Of a stretch of DNA of 64,000 nt, positions 45,671 to 58,499 are shown one piece after another. Below the pieces are notes generated by a model that was given only the letters and a program-made list of their open reading frames with translations, did not search any database and was not told where the DNA came from. The translations under genes were made by a program, and so were the position numbers. Within the stretch, counting starts at the first letter, position 1. Each line of letters opens with the position of its first letter. The stretch is from assembly GCF_004798865.1 (NCBI RefSeq), contig NW_025335568.1:53787162-53851161 (forward strand), in the 5' to 3' direction. The stretch is from Varanus komodoensis (Eukaryota; Chordata; Lepidosauria; Squamata; Varanidae).

Positions 45671-46689
45671 ACACTGTTGTGATTACTGATAATTGCTCCC
45701 TGCCTATCAAGGGTGAAGGTTGGGGACATATCCACTTAACAACTGGGTTTTTTTTGTTTTTTTTTTTTTTTGAAACGACAGAACTGGTCATTATGTGTGT
45801 ATTTGTTCCACTAGTCCAAGATGTAAGAGGAACCCCACCTGTGGCATAACACAACATCCCCAGATGGCCCACACTCCTTGCCCCGGCCCCATCTGCTTTC
45901 TCTCCAGTACCAAACTCGCGCAACATTTGTGCAGTTTTTTTCCCCCTTCCAAAAGTGGAAATGTCTCTCCTAAAGTTTAGTTACTGTCAGTAAAAGCTTT
46001 AAGCTAAGATATCCTGGTATACTTGGTACTTTGCTTCCCCCCACTGGAATGCAGACCCCAAGAGCTTCTCTGACGTGGCATGCAGCCTTGGGCTGAAAAG
46101 GCTCTGCACCCACCCAAAGGCAGAGCCCAGTCCAATAAATCTGCTCTTCCTCTCCCTCTCCTAAGACTCTGGCCATGCAAACATCATGACTTTTAACAGC
46201 CAGGCAGACTTTCTTTTCTCTCTCTCTCCTCTCTCTCCTGCCTCATTATTTCTTGCCTGGTAATGAAAGCTGGAGATCTTGAAAGCTTTCTCACAATGTT
46301 GTTGACCCTCATAAAATAATTGTCCGTATTGTCCATTTTTTCGTATTGGCCGAGATAGGTTAGTTAGATTTTTTTAAAAAGTGAAAATTGAATTTTATAC
46401 TCAATTTTTACAGTGGGTTGCCCTACTCTGCTATGTGTTCCTACAAATTTCTCCAATTCTCTTAAGCTAGGGGCAGGAAATGAAAGACATTTCGAAATAC
46501 ATTCATGAAATATATGAATAGTGTCTGTCAAAAATATGTATTTTTACAATGGCTTCCCTATGTTTTGATGCAGGCTCTGCTAGGTATAACAAGGGATATA
46601 GGAAGAGTATTTTTTGTTCATTGTTAAGAGTGGCTATGCCGCAGCTCTACGCCCAACTCATTCAAATGGAAATAATGTAGTACAGTCCA

Positions 46690-46870
46690 ACGTGTTTGTT
46701 GTTGTGTGCTGTCAAGTTGTCTCTGACTTATGACAACCCTATCAATGAATGTATTCCAGAATGTCCTATCCATGACAGCCCTGCTCAGCTCAAAGCTGTG
46801 GCCTCCTTCACAGAATTGATCCATAACCTCATACTTGGTTTTCCTCCTCCTCTTCATCTACCTTCAACTT
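46690..46870 (-). mobile_element. BovB 3' end, antisense
   Basis: TTGTTGTTGTGTGCTGTCAA, GTCTCTGACTTATGACAACC, GACAGCCCTGCTCAGCTCAA and CTTCACAGAATTGATCCATA are the exact reverse order of the BovB piece 1.3 kb to the left. Confidence 0.75.
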
Positions 46871-47644
46871 TCTCACTAACAGTATCCTGGAAAGCAGTGG
46901 AACTAAACTGAATTTAAAGAATTGTTCTTCAGCATTGCCTGGGGTAAAGGTAATGGTTAAATTAAGCAAGCCTAAGAAATGGTTCCATTGCCAGGTTCTC
47001 ATTAGCAACTAGATATTCCAGCAGATGCAGCCACTGCATTTTCTTTTATATTAATTGCACATCAGTTGAATGTTGATTTGTTCCTCCTCTAAAGCTCTCA
47101 AATTTGGAGTATTTATCAGCCTGGTAATGAAAGTTATTTTAATACAATTCTTTCTGTGTTGACTCAAAGTCTAGGTTTCTTGTAGCTTTCCCTTTCCTAT
47201 ACTTACTATAATCCATTCATTTTGTTTAAATTTTTGTTCTGACTGATAAGACTCAAACAGAATAGCCTATTTTACATATAGACTGCTTCAGCCTGCTTCA
47301 GAATTCTTTAAAAAGCACTAATAAGGGTAGTTTGTCGTATTCAAAAGTAATTACATTCTGAGTTGTTAAAGCATCTTTCAGTTGCAAATTGCACACTTTT
47401 CCTTTCTAAAGTTGTCTAAAATTCTTCAACAAATTTGTGGAGCACTAAAAATAGAAAATCAAAGGATTGGCCTCATCATCCACTAAATGTCTGAATAAAA
47501 CATAGTATACAAGACAAGAAACATGAAGGAGAAAAAGAAGAAGACAAGACAGCATGTGATTAAACTTGTCAACAACAGTTTGCCCAAGATGATGCTGTTA
47601 TTTCTGCAATAAAGAAGCAACAGCAAGCATCAGTATACTCATGG

Positions 47645-47822
47645 GAGCACAGGAAGTTACCTTATACCGAGTCCAACCACTGGTCCATCTAGCCCAGGAT
47701 ACTTGACACTGACCGGCAGTCCTCCAGCATTCCAAGAAGGAACATTCCAGCCCTACCTGCAGAAGCCAGACACTGAACTTGGAGCCTTCTGGCTGCAAAG
47801 CACTTGCTCCACCTCTTAGCCA
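47645..47822 (-). mobile_element. tRNA-derived SINE (second family), antisense
   Basis: GAGCACAGGAAGTTACCTTA, TACCGAGTCCAACCACTGGT, CCATCTAGCCCAGGATAC and the reversed tRNA-like head (CTTGGAGCCTTCTGGCTGCA, CACTTGCTCCACCTCTTAGC). Nearly full length. Confidence 0.7.
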
Positions 47823-48325
47823 CCTGTACCATATCTACCCTTGTTATCCAGGCAAAATCCAAGCAAAGCCAATGGTTAGGATAACTTCAGCAGCATCAAA
47901 ATGAAGGTGAGCACAGGCCAAACAGAACCCCACGGCATTTGCTAAAAAGAAAGTTCCCTTTACTAGAGCAGGCCTGATAATGTGGTGGCCACCAAAGCAT
48001 CTTCCCCCACCCACCCTTTATAATAATGAACACGTGTTCTTACCTGCTTCTGAAATAGGTTTATGTTTGTGTTGAAAACTATTTAAAGAGTCAGGGCTCA
48101 CTAATTTTATTTTACCTTGAACCTCACCATGTTGCTTGTCCTTCACCATGCCTTCTGTAGCAGCTGTTTTGCAGTGCTGCTGTGAGGATATTACTAAATG
48201 TGCCTGCAGCCCAAAAAGCCTGCCTACTCTGTCACACTCATACAGTTCTGCACAGATCTACCTAAATTTTACAGCTTTGTTCTCCTTTCTTCTCCCCTAC
48301 TCACCCCTCCATTGAAGGGTGCATC

Positions 48326-48386
48326 TATGCTATTGCTCCACTAGCTCACTCAATAGCACTTATGCTATTGATCCACTAGCTCACTC
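48326..48386 (+). repeat. 35-base tandem duplication
   Basis: TATGCTATTGCTCCACTAGC then CTCACTC at 48326, repeated at 48361 with one change (TATGCTATTGATCCACTAGC). Two units only. Confidence 0.8.
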
Positions 48387-48744
48387 TGACTTACAGTGAC
48401 TCCCAAGATCTCAGACTGGATTCATGCAATGCAACAAGCAGCCCTGTGTAGTTACCATGATTCATGGTACCATGGTTTACCATGATCTACCTGATAATCA
48501 ACCCATTTCTGTTACTGTGGTTTCCATCTTCCTTATTCAGTCCTCCTGCTTTCGACATGTATCCTATCAGCCACTGTGTCTGGAATTCAATCCCAATGTG
48601 GTGAATGGGCCAGGTGCTTCATCATCACTGACATTCTAGGGCCATGAGTCATCCGGTACTGAAGACACAGAGGAGGAGGTGATAGGAGGGCAGGAGAATC
48701 AAAGGAGGGCAGGAACCTTTGAGCCTCCATTCAGGCCAGGCCAG

Positions 48745-49590
48745 GGTAGATTTAAATCACAATTTAAATCAACAGTTAGGCTAGATTTAAATCATGGGTT
48801 TCTACATAATTTGCACATATGCCCGCTTTATCTGTAGGAAGAGGAACTTCATTAAAATATTCCCAAATTGGGTTTTCTCCTCCAGGGAAAGAATAATACA
48901 ATCAACCACAGGCTATAAACAAAAAGAGCCAAAGATTCAGGGTGTATTCTTTCAAAAGGTTTTATTTTCATTCTTGCTGCTTGCTCCTCTCTCCTCACAC
49001 TTAGCTTCTAGTGTAGATCTGTTCCGCTTTCAACAATCTTCTTCTATTTATTGAATTTATTTTACTGCTTGCCTCTCCGTCCTCCCTCCTGAATTTTTTG
49101 AAACTTAACATTTAAGAGGTAAAGGGCTTGATTCTGCATGCATAGATCTGCAAAGGAATGATGGGATTAAGGTATTTTTCTCAATTTATTTTATACCATA
49201 TTTGCTGGGAAGAGGCATGTGATCTCTGCAGACACAAATTCACAGTTTTGAGAACTGTAAAACCAAGCATCTGTGATACCTTCTAGTTAGAAAAATTGCC
49301 CAATAATCTTACAGAAACCTCTGGAAGAGCATGACATTGTGAATGGATTAATGGAATTCATTTACCAAAAAAATTAAACATTGCATGAATACACAGCCTC
49401 ATGCTATATAATTAAAAACTAATCCTTATTTCATGATGAATAACCTTTGGACTATAATATATCTTCAAAATAGAAAACTATGCCTAGATAGATTTTTCCT
49501 CAAAAGCATTTTATTTTTAAAAATCCACTTTAAATTTAAAAAATCCAATTTTCATCTTTTAAAAAAGCAACAACATTGATTTTTATCCAC
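48745..49590. mobile_element. Old amniote DNA transposon, likely hAT-type
   Basis: Bounded by GGGTAGATTTAAATCACAAT on the left and TTGATTTTTATCCACTGCCC on the right, which are roughly inverted. The right-hand segment (AACCTTTGGACTATAATATA, AGATAGATTTTTCCTCAAAA) resembles a repeat I recall from turtle and reptile genomes. No transposase frame. Boundaries approximate. Confidence 0.4.
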
Positions 49591-50029
49591 TGCCCAGCTT
49601 CCAAAGCCAACCAACCGTGAGATCCAGCCTGTTTTGGAAGAGAGGGGAAGGGATGCAGGTGAGGATGCACCTGTCTCACCTTGTTACCTGACCCTGTGAT
49701 GAGGCATTAGGAGAGATGAGCTACCCAGTTAGAGGGCTTGCATGGGTCTCCCGGGCTGACTCTCTACCAGTGGAAGCCACCCTGAGAGTAATGTCATAGC
49801 ACGACTAAAATACAGAGACTGAGGTGGCAAGCCAGTTTGGATTCAACTTCTTTACAATGATCAGAGGCTTATCATTCAGCTTACATGAAGGCTACTTAGA
49901 GTTACCTTATCTTGTTAACTGTGAAGTGAACAAAGAACTGCACAATAAAGGATCGTCTAGTGTTTTGACGCCTGAGGACAAAGAGGGACAGATCAGGCTC
50001 ACAACATCCATGTATCACTCCCTGTGTGT

Positions 50030-50345
50030 TTGCTTGCCTCTTCCTCATTGGTCTGTACAGAGACTAGATGACTGGAGTGGCTCCTACAGTTGCTGCTCTT
50101 TCCAAGATACTCCATAGTAGTTGCATATCATGACCATGGAAGCCATGATTCTGTGTTCAGACAACACAATAAGCCATACTGGTAGAAAGAACCAGAGAAC
50201 AAATGGTTGTTTCTTATCACGGTTCCTAAAGACCAAATTCTCCAGCAAAGGCCAACCAACCAGGAAGTCAGTTGAAGCTGGTTTGTTAGCTGGTTTATTT
50301 CTAGTCTGAATTCAGACCCTCTGAGAAACCAGAGTGAGGTCCTTG
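50030..50345 (+). repeat. Unnamed interspersed repeat, copy B
   Basis: Opposite-strand partner of the repeat at 28.24-28.56 kb. The shared order starts GATGACTGGAGTGGCTCCTA and continues through the ACCATGGAAGCCAT and AGAACAAATGG words. Copy B lies in the KCNG3 intron. Confidence 0.65.
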
Positions 50346-53300
50346 TTCTGCTGCACCATGGAGATGGGAGTGAGGAGGAGCTTAGCTCCTCTTGTAAAAT
50401 GCAACGCTGCCCACCCACTATTCATGTCGCCAATGGCCACAATGTCATATGGTTGCAATATGGAATGCTGTGACCCTATGAAAGAACTGCCAGATTTGGC
50501 CTGAATGGCATTAGCTTCCTGGGCAACACCAGGCCATAATGAGGGCAACACCCACAGCTTTTGGTCAGAGAAGAGAGCAGCCACCCCCTAGAAGACCTCA
50601 ATAGGACAATCTTTGAATAAAACTTGGGGGCTTGTGTATTGCGTATCAACCACAGTCTCCTTGATTCTGTCAGGTGCAGTCTGAGAGAACCAAGCAAATG
50701 GTGACGCATGCAAGTGAGCCAAGGCTTTTGTGAGCGTTTATGTGAGGCAACAACTCAGCACTAGGATAAACCCACAATGGTACCCCTCCACACTTGGGCC
50801 TGGTCACTTCTATGGAAGTGAATGAGACTTCCAGAAATATTAATAGGTAGGAATTGCACGTACAACACATACAGACCTTATGGAATCAAGCAATACATAT
50901 GCTGTTTAAGCAAGCAAACCAACAGGTACCTGGCGAGCAAAGCAGAGGAACCAGGCTGCTTACCAGGAGAACCTAACAGGCCATGGCTAGTCATTCTTCC
51001 ATGTAAATTAATCCGCTGGATAGAAATCTCCAGTCAACAAGCAGACAGTCACTCTGAGAAGTGGGGGCAGCTGGAAAACTCCCAATCCTTGCCCCTTTCC
51101 CAATACCCTGCTGATTAAGTCCTACTGCCCACTCCTTGCTTAGGTTGCCAATATTTGGACTGGCCCATAACAGTGTTCCTTGCACAGCAGTATGACCAGC
51201 CCCGGTTAGCAGTTGAAGTTTAGCTCCTTGGCGTAAAAAGTGCTAAGTGCGGTTTCCGCTTATCAAGCTTTTGTTAAAACCTTGAAGTGAGACAGACTGT
51301 TTTGTTTTTCTGCCTAATTTACATCCCTGCTCTTTGTTAGCTCCTAGGTTTGTTTCCTAATAAGGCTTTCCCATTGAGATGGACAGCCCCCACTCCCTGG
51401 AGCATCGAGCTGCCAATTCCCAGTGTGAAGTCATGATCCTGTGCATAAAAGAATACAGACATTCCCTTGAGAGAAGATGAAACCATTCGCACAGTTCATG
51501 GAACTTATGGACTCAGTTCAGCCAAAACTGAAGTCTGATCTCTAGCATGTTTATTTGGAAATGTATACTGCTGAGTTCAAGAGAAACGCCTCCTAAATTT
51601 GCAGTCTTAAACTTTTTCCAGTCCCAGTGGTACAATTTCGGCATATGCTTGGCTCTTCCACTCAAAACAAACTGGTGAAGTCCAGACTTGCTGGACTTCA
51701 GCTGCCATCAGCCCCAGTCCACATGTTATTGGCAAAAGCTGTAAAAGCAGCCAAAGGTGCTTTTCTGTATTAGGATCATCTGGGGCCTATTCACAAGGCA
51801 CTAAAATGCACTAATTTGGATATGACATAAGTATGACCTAACTTTCTTTCAATTTTAAGCAACGGGAAAAGCAGGACACATTTTTCACATTGCTAATTTG
51901 TATATATGAGGGGCATCTTGTGAAGTACAAATAGCACTGCTGCAGACTAGTCATATCCAAGCATTTCAAGTTCTATCTAGAGTTTCCAATTCCCACCCAC
52001 CAGTCTCTATTTAGAGATGTTTCCAATGTAATGCCACCTGCATCCCTTACACCAAAAAGATGCCATGGGCTATGACTTACCAAACTGGAGGTTAACCTAG
52101 CCTAAAAAAGCAGGTTTTTACCACTTTCTGACATATTTACTGATGCTTTAAGAATACTAAAGGGTCAGCTGAGATTGTAAGATCAATTTCATTAACAGGA
52201 GATTCATGCTCATCGTAAATTATGATGGGCAGTATTTGCAGAAGCAGCTGTTTTGGAACTGTGATCCAGGCTGAGATCACTGTGACTCTGTGCTAAGCAA
52301 TTGTGGTTCTGCTGCATGTAAACTTAAAAACTGCTATTGCAGCATATGGGGTTAAGAATTGGGTGGGACTGTCTGTTCTCGATGGTAATGCGTTATTAAT
52401 GTGCTAATGTACCTTTCTGGGAAAAGATTCCAGAAGCAAGCGCATGCCAGCTTTATTGGTATTAAAGAGCTGGGGGGGGGGTGTGGGGGTGCACATGACT
52501 CCACATTGTCAAAGAGCTTCAAATGACTGGTTATGGGAAGTGCTGAAAAGGCTACCTTAAGATAGATTTTCCATAGTATGCATTTTAGTAATGCCCAAGG
52601 TTACTTTATAGGGGCCTGCACTGGTCACAAATGTTAAACATCTTTCATCAGCCATCAGCTGTGTGGGGCCAGGAGGAAAATGAATTGCCCAGAGGGTGGG
52701 CTAGTGGACAATATAGAAATGAATAAATGAACGAATGAAGAGATTCAGGTTGAACACTTTTCTATTGAAATGAGTATGCTGTTCATTTCTTTGATCTTTT
52801 ATTATTCACTATTCCAGAATTTGTTTAGGTGAAGAGTGGTATATTAATATTATATATCATAAATAAAAAGCTGTTCTACATATTCTTCTGCACACCTTTA
52901 TCTTCAGTTGTGACAACTATCCTGGTGTTTTGTTTTGCTTTGCTTTGCTTTGCTTTTTGTCTCCAAAGGCACAGGTATCTGTGGTGTTTGCACATATCAC
53001 TTCTGTGCTGGATGAACAGTTTTGGCTAAGCTTTCCAAGTTCTCAAGTCTGCCTTTAGCATCAGCTGAATCTGCAGCTTTTAGCAGGAGGGAATATTTGT
53101 CTCCATCTTGTGAAAAATTCTAGAGCTAATTCATTTCGATCATGATACTGTTGAAAGCAGAGATGCACAGTCCCCTGAGAAATTGCAAAATCTTAGTCTA
53201 GATTTTCTCAAGAAATTCTGGAAAAGGTGGGTTAGTGTACACAAGCGCTGGATCTGTAGAGCAGTTATGCCCTGAAAGGATAGGACCATCCTTTCTGTAA

Positions 53301-56300
53301 AGTCCCGGTTTTCTGTAAAGCTCTGGTATCTCTACGGTTTTATAGATTTGGAAGTTTCAAATTATATTTGAGTGGGGCTGCTGTTGTTTCATTTTAACTT
53401 GGCTAACAGATATTTTGCTGTTGAGGCTTTTTGTCACAGAAAGAACGGAAGGGAAAGACCAGGCACGCTCCATTTCTGTGTCAAGAAGGCTCTGCATAAA
53501 GACAGAGGACAAAGGCAGTAGGCAATGTGCAAACCCTGTGCGTCAAAAGTCAGCATTCTACGCATGTGCCTTTGCAGAAAGTTTGTCGCTTAACTGCCCT
53601 TTACAGATGCCTTTCCCTTGTTGCATTACATCACAGAAGCAGTCCAGCAAATCACACCCAAAAACTATGAAGTGGTAAGGAAGTTTGTTAGATTTCATAC
53701 TGTGGAACGCATGAACAAAATAGCAGATACTTCTCTGCTTCCTGCTGTTTTGCATGCCCTGTGCCCAGTCACTCTGCGCCTTTCCTTTGCCCACCTCCAC
53801 GCTCCTTCTCCTTCTCCTTCCCCTTTCCCCTCCGACCCATTTCATCTCTGTACTCACCCTTCCATTCTGTTCCCAAAGGGCCAGAGTGAGCAGAACTTGT
53901 ATGAAGACTGCCTGGAAGGCTGCACTGTGTTCCAGCAGAGCTCAGGTGGCTGCCCTGCCCGGCTCTTCCCCCATTTGAAGGCTCACTCTGCATGCCCCAG
54001 GGACAGAGAGAAGGGAAGTGCAGCCACCTGTCTGAGAAGTCTCCGGGCAGGTTACCATCAGGTCTGGTTCTGCACCTGCCCCAGAAAAGTTCAGTGGCCT
54101 TGAAGCAGAATAAAGTCAGAGCTACTCATTCAGCCTCAGACAGACTCCAGTCATGGCTCTCTGTCTCTCGGTGGCAGTATGTTTATGTACACGAAGCAGG
54201 ATTTTTGGTGGCTACTCGGAGGACTAGGGTCATCTGCAATTCAGGTTCCTGTCTGGAGGCAGCGGCCGCTCACCCAAGCAAATAAGGGGATAACAAAACT
54301 GGATGCTTCCATGTATTAAACACTTGAATTCTAAAAATAGGAACAAGGTTTTTGATTTAGCAAAAACAGAAACCCAACTACAACATTGAACCCCCTCTGC
54401 ACCTAATTATGAGCTTTTACTTAGACTAACTTGATGATTTCCAACAAGCAGAACTAGCAAACATGATTTATAGTCCCTGCTGAAATGCAGGCATACATAC
54501 ATTATGTGTTCTTCCTTAATTGTGATATTTTGTTTATAGATTTATGATGTGAAGAAAAGGAAGACAACCACTAATGAAAACATGCCTGCTATTTTTAGTG
54601 ACGATACAGTAATCCCACACACTAATCCTCAATTTAATGATTTGGAAATAATGTCTGTTGCACTTAATGGCACTTTCCTTCTAATCAATATGTTTACAAT
54701 TGTGAAACAAAACCACACATCAAAAGATAATCACTCTAAACTCTGCAATCTCCTCTGGAGCATCACTCGCATCAATAAATATAATAAGAGGGCAACTGAA
54801 CATCAGAGGCCACAGGATATTTTTGGGTATCGCAATCCAATGTTGAAGAAAGAACTCTGGCCAGCTTCCCCCTTGCAAGCAGCAAGGAAAGAACCAACCA
54901 GCAGCTCACCAAGGTTGGGAAAGCTACCTCAGAGAGAAGAAAGCAGGGCTTTTCAGGTGGCAGAAGGGGAAAAGACTGGAGAGGTGAGAATACAAAATAT
55001 CCAGCCTCCTTTCCTCTCCCCGCAATGCCCACCTAGTGAAAAGGAAGTGTGGGAGGATGGAAAGATGGAGGTTGCCTCCAATATTCTACCTGCTTTGCAC
55101 TGGGTGGCCACGAGCCTCCAAGTTCTGGGGCTTACAAGCATCACCAAAGGATTGTTCTCCAATTAACTGCATTCATGTGTACTAATTAATTATTACATTT
55201 CTATTCTGCCCACCAATGCCTGTTCTGTAATCTGAATTAAATAAATTGATAAATATGATTTAGTAATTGCACAAAAGTTGGTGTTCTTTCATGCGTTGTC
55301 ATGGTAATTTGTTATATTCAGAAACCTGCATATTAAAGGAACAAATCTGGATTACTCAATCTGGAGCGGTCCTATTTAAAGTTAATGAACTGTATCATTA
55401 TAAACAGTACTGTGGTGATATCTGAATTGCAGGTTCACTGTTCTCAACAACCTCATGTCCTCTTGTGAATACGACAATTCAAATAGTTAAACCACCAGCA
55501 TTAACACAAATGAACCCTTGTGAGCTGCTTCTGTACTCAGTGCAGTTATACTGTGATTTGAATTTCCATTCCATGTTTTTCCAAAGGTATGCCTTTGCTA
55601 TTTCATGTATCCTAATCCTGTACCTTGAATTTTAAGGGAAACTTGGTAACTATTCCATGTAAACCTCTGTTGTTAGAAAAATGCACAAGTAAAATTTTGT
55701 GGGAAGAATTCAACTGTGTCCACTCAATAGCACTATTTGTCTTGTACTAGCAAAAACTAACACTTGTGCAAGTGCCAACTGCACTTCCAGTGTGACAAGT
55801 AACTCTTTGTGGTAGTGCTGTTGTCACTGTGCAAGCATTGGTCTCTGCCTGTGAATATAAACAGTGTGAGCGGCTGGATTCTTCCCTCTGTCCTGCAACT
55901 CTTCATACCCCCAAAATAAAGGACACTTTTTCAAAATCTCTCAAGCTGAACCTGGAAGACTTCTCTTTATGTATTACACATACAGAAAGTATGAACACAT
56001 TAAACGATCAAAACACTTGTCAGTTTAGGACAAGAGTTAAAGCTACCTCAAGTTGGTCCAAGCTCCACAAGGCAAAAAATTGGAAGCTGAGGCTGGTGCC
56101 TGAACTGCTGTGCCCCATGATCAGTGATGGTGTTGTTTTATGCATGAACCCATGGTTTCTCTTGGTCTTTCAGGATCCTCCTGTGACCGAACCATGCCAG
56201 TTTGGTGCTTGCCACAGTAGCTGGCAAGATGGATTAGAAAGGGACAAGATGCAGTACGGCTGCATGCTCCACACGATAGCACGGGGCTGGTTCAATGTAG

Positions 56301-56639
56301 CACATCTGTGCTCACCTCTGACATATTTAATTTCAGCTCTACCTGCAAAAGTGTACTGGCAAAAGGAAGGAGAAGGTCTAGGAATGCAAGAGCACAATAA
56401 AACCAAGGGAGAATGAGCCAAGCACTGAACTTGCCAAGTTCCATACTCATGTATACAGTTGGGTTTATCTCTCACGCAAGGGATCCTAGGCAATTGAACC
56501 TGGCCAGGCACTAGGTGCCAAATTCTGATTGCACAAAGAATGCATGAAGTTGCCTTGTGCTAGTTCAGGAATTCCTCCATCAGGCTTGGCATTGTCTATT
56601 CCAGCCTTCCCCAACCTTTGCTCTAGCTGAAGTGGTGTA

Positions 56640-57045
56640 GATTTCAACCTTTCTACAGCTGGGAACTGGCAAAAGCAGGAAAACTACCTCAGGGACCACT
56701 GAAGCAGAAACAAAAAGCATCATATACATAATACAGTATTCTGTGTTTTAGTTTCCAGACACAATACCAAAAAAAATGAAAATTCTCCAAAACAACCAGA
56801 AACCGAGCAACAAAAAATGCCAGCAAAAAAAGATATTGCCGCTGCATGGCTCCATGCCCCCCCCCCACAGCAGCACCAGCACCCCCACACACACAAACGT
56901 GATGTTAACTGGGGAAGAGGTGGTGGAGCACAGCCAGCCCCCGCACCAGTCTGTGGCAAGTGGGATGCAGCTCCCCATGGACTGGCAGAAAATCTCCCAC
57001 GGACTGGTGCCAGTCCATGGACCGGTGGTTGACTATCACTGGTGT
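56640..57045 (-). mobile_element. hAT-like non-autonomous transposon piece
   Basis: The right end, read in reverse, is CAGTGATAGTCAACCACCGG, then TCCATGGACTGGCACCAGTC, like the CAGTGGTCCCCAACC... ends with 'accggtccgtgg' repeats of a known hAT group. Rich in simple C and A runs. The left end is not clear. Confidence 0.5.
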
Positions 57046-57294
57046 AGATGATAGGAGCTATAACTTGGAGGCCACCCGTTTAGAGGAGGCGAGTTTGCTG
57101 TGATTCCCCCAGAGTCTTAGGCAAGGGAGTCTTCCAGGGCCAGCATCAAGGGCAGGAAACTGCTGATGGCCCAGCTTCCCTGGAGCTGCACCTCCTCCCC
57201 ACCCTGCAACTGCTTGTTCACCCACCTCTCGCTCTGGCCCAGGCAGCCGTGCTGGTGATGACAGCAGAGGGCAGGAGATGTGGGAGAGAAGAGA

Positions 57295-57530
57295 GCCAGT
57301 GCGGTGCAGTGGTTAAGAGGGTGGGACTGGGACTCGGACGATCTGGGTTCTAGTCCCCGCTCAGCCATGGAGCCAACTGGGTGACTTTGGGCCAGTCACA
57401 GCTCTCAGCCCAACCTACCTCACAGGGTTGTTGCAGTGGTGATTAGATGGAAGAGGAGATGTAAGCTGCCTTGAGCCCTTTGTAGGAAAAAGGCAGGATA
57501 TAAATCGGAGTGGGGGGAATAAATAAAAAC
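57295..57530 (+). mobile_element. Sauria-type SINE, well preserved
   Basis: GAGCCAGTGCGGTGCAGTGG, GATCTGGGTTCTAGTCCCCG, GTGACTTTGGGCCAGTCACA, CCAACCTACCTCACAGGGTT, TGTAAGCTGCCTTGAGCCCT and an AATAAATAAAA tail. The closest partner is the copy at 0.92-1.15 kb; this pair looks the youngest of the set. Confidence 0.85.
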
Positions 57531-58042
57531 TGGGCTCAGTGGCTCTCCGCCAGCCAAACAAGCCACTTGCAGCAACAATGAGACACAGGAGCAGCAGCAG
57601 GCGGTGATGATGGCAAGGTGCTGAAAGCGCTCTGCCTTGGCCCTGTTTGCTTGGAATGAGCGTGCCAATGTGTGCAAGGATGGCTGGCCACCCTCAAGGT
57701 TTGGGGCTACATGGTAAGAAGTTGGTGCTGGACTGCCCGTGCATCTGATGGAGCGTTCCCTGATCCACACTGGAGAAGAGGGGGCCTGTAGCAAAACAGC
57801 CATTTCGCTATAAACTCACTTAAAAAGGGAAAGGAAAAAATCAGGGTCGAGGTGTGCCCTAACACTGCAGAGTGGGACATGAACAGCTCTCCAAGAACTT
57901 CTTCAAACTATACTTTTAAAAACAAAATGTTCAGAAAATGAAAAGTGACCACTTTCAGGTCCACCATTTTTCAAAAAAATGGTTTACACGAACACAGGAG
58001 AATTAGCCCTACAGGAAAAAAAACCTATGCTCTGAAGTAGTA

Positions 58043-58499
58043 CAGACTCTCCCTGGGTTTCAAATGAGTTCCGTTCCTGAGAAAATGGACATTCATCTTT
58101 ATGTCGAATTTGTGTGTAAGTTGGATCATGTATAGTCAGCCCTCCACACTCAGGTTAACAGTGTGGGACCCCTCTTAAAGTGGAAAAACTGGAAATCTCT
58201 CTAGCACCCACCACCCCAAACTCACCAGGGCATCCTCTTTGCAGCAAAGAAATGTCAGAGATATTTCCCTCTCCAGATGGGGTGGGGTAGACATGCCCTG
58301 GAGGCCTCTTCTCTCCATTTTGCTTCCCCTCTCTCTATGGTGATGTTTTGGAGGCCTTCCCTCTATCCTCTTTCGCTTCCTCTCTCTGGTAGTTATAATT
58401 TTCCACAGTAATTGTTCTTAAATTAACCAGCTTTATGACATTTCATTTGTAAGTACAGTTTGTTTGTAACACGGATGTTTGTGACTCGGGGACTGCCTG
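58043..58499. mobile_element. Tigger-type MITE with TA target duplication
   Basis: The left end is CAGACTCTCCCTGGGTTTCA. The right end in reverse is CAGGCAGTCCCCGAGTCACA, followed by AACATCCGTGTTACAAAC. TA flanks both sides (58041-58042 and 58500-58501), as for Tc1/mariner elements. 457 bases, no coding region. Confidence 0.7.
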
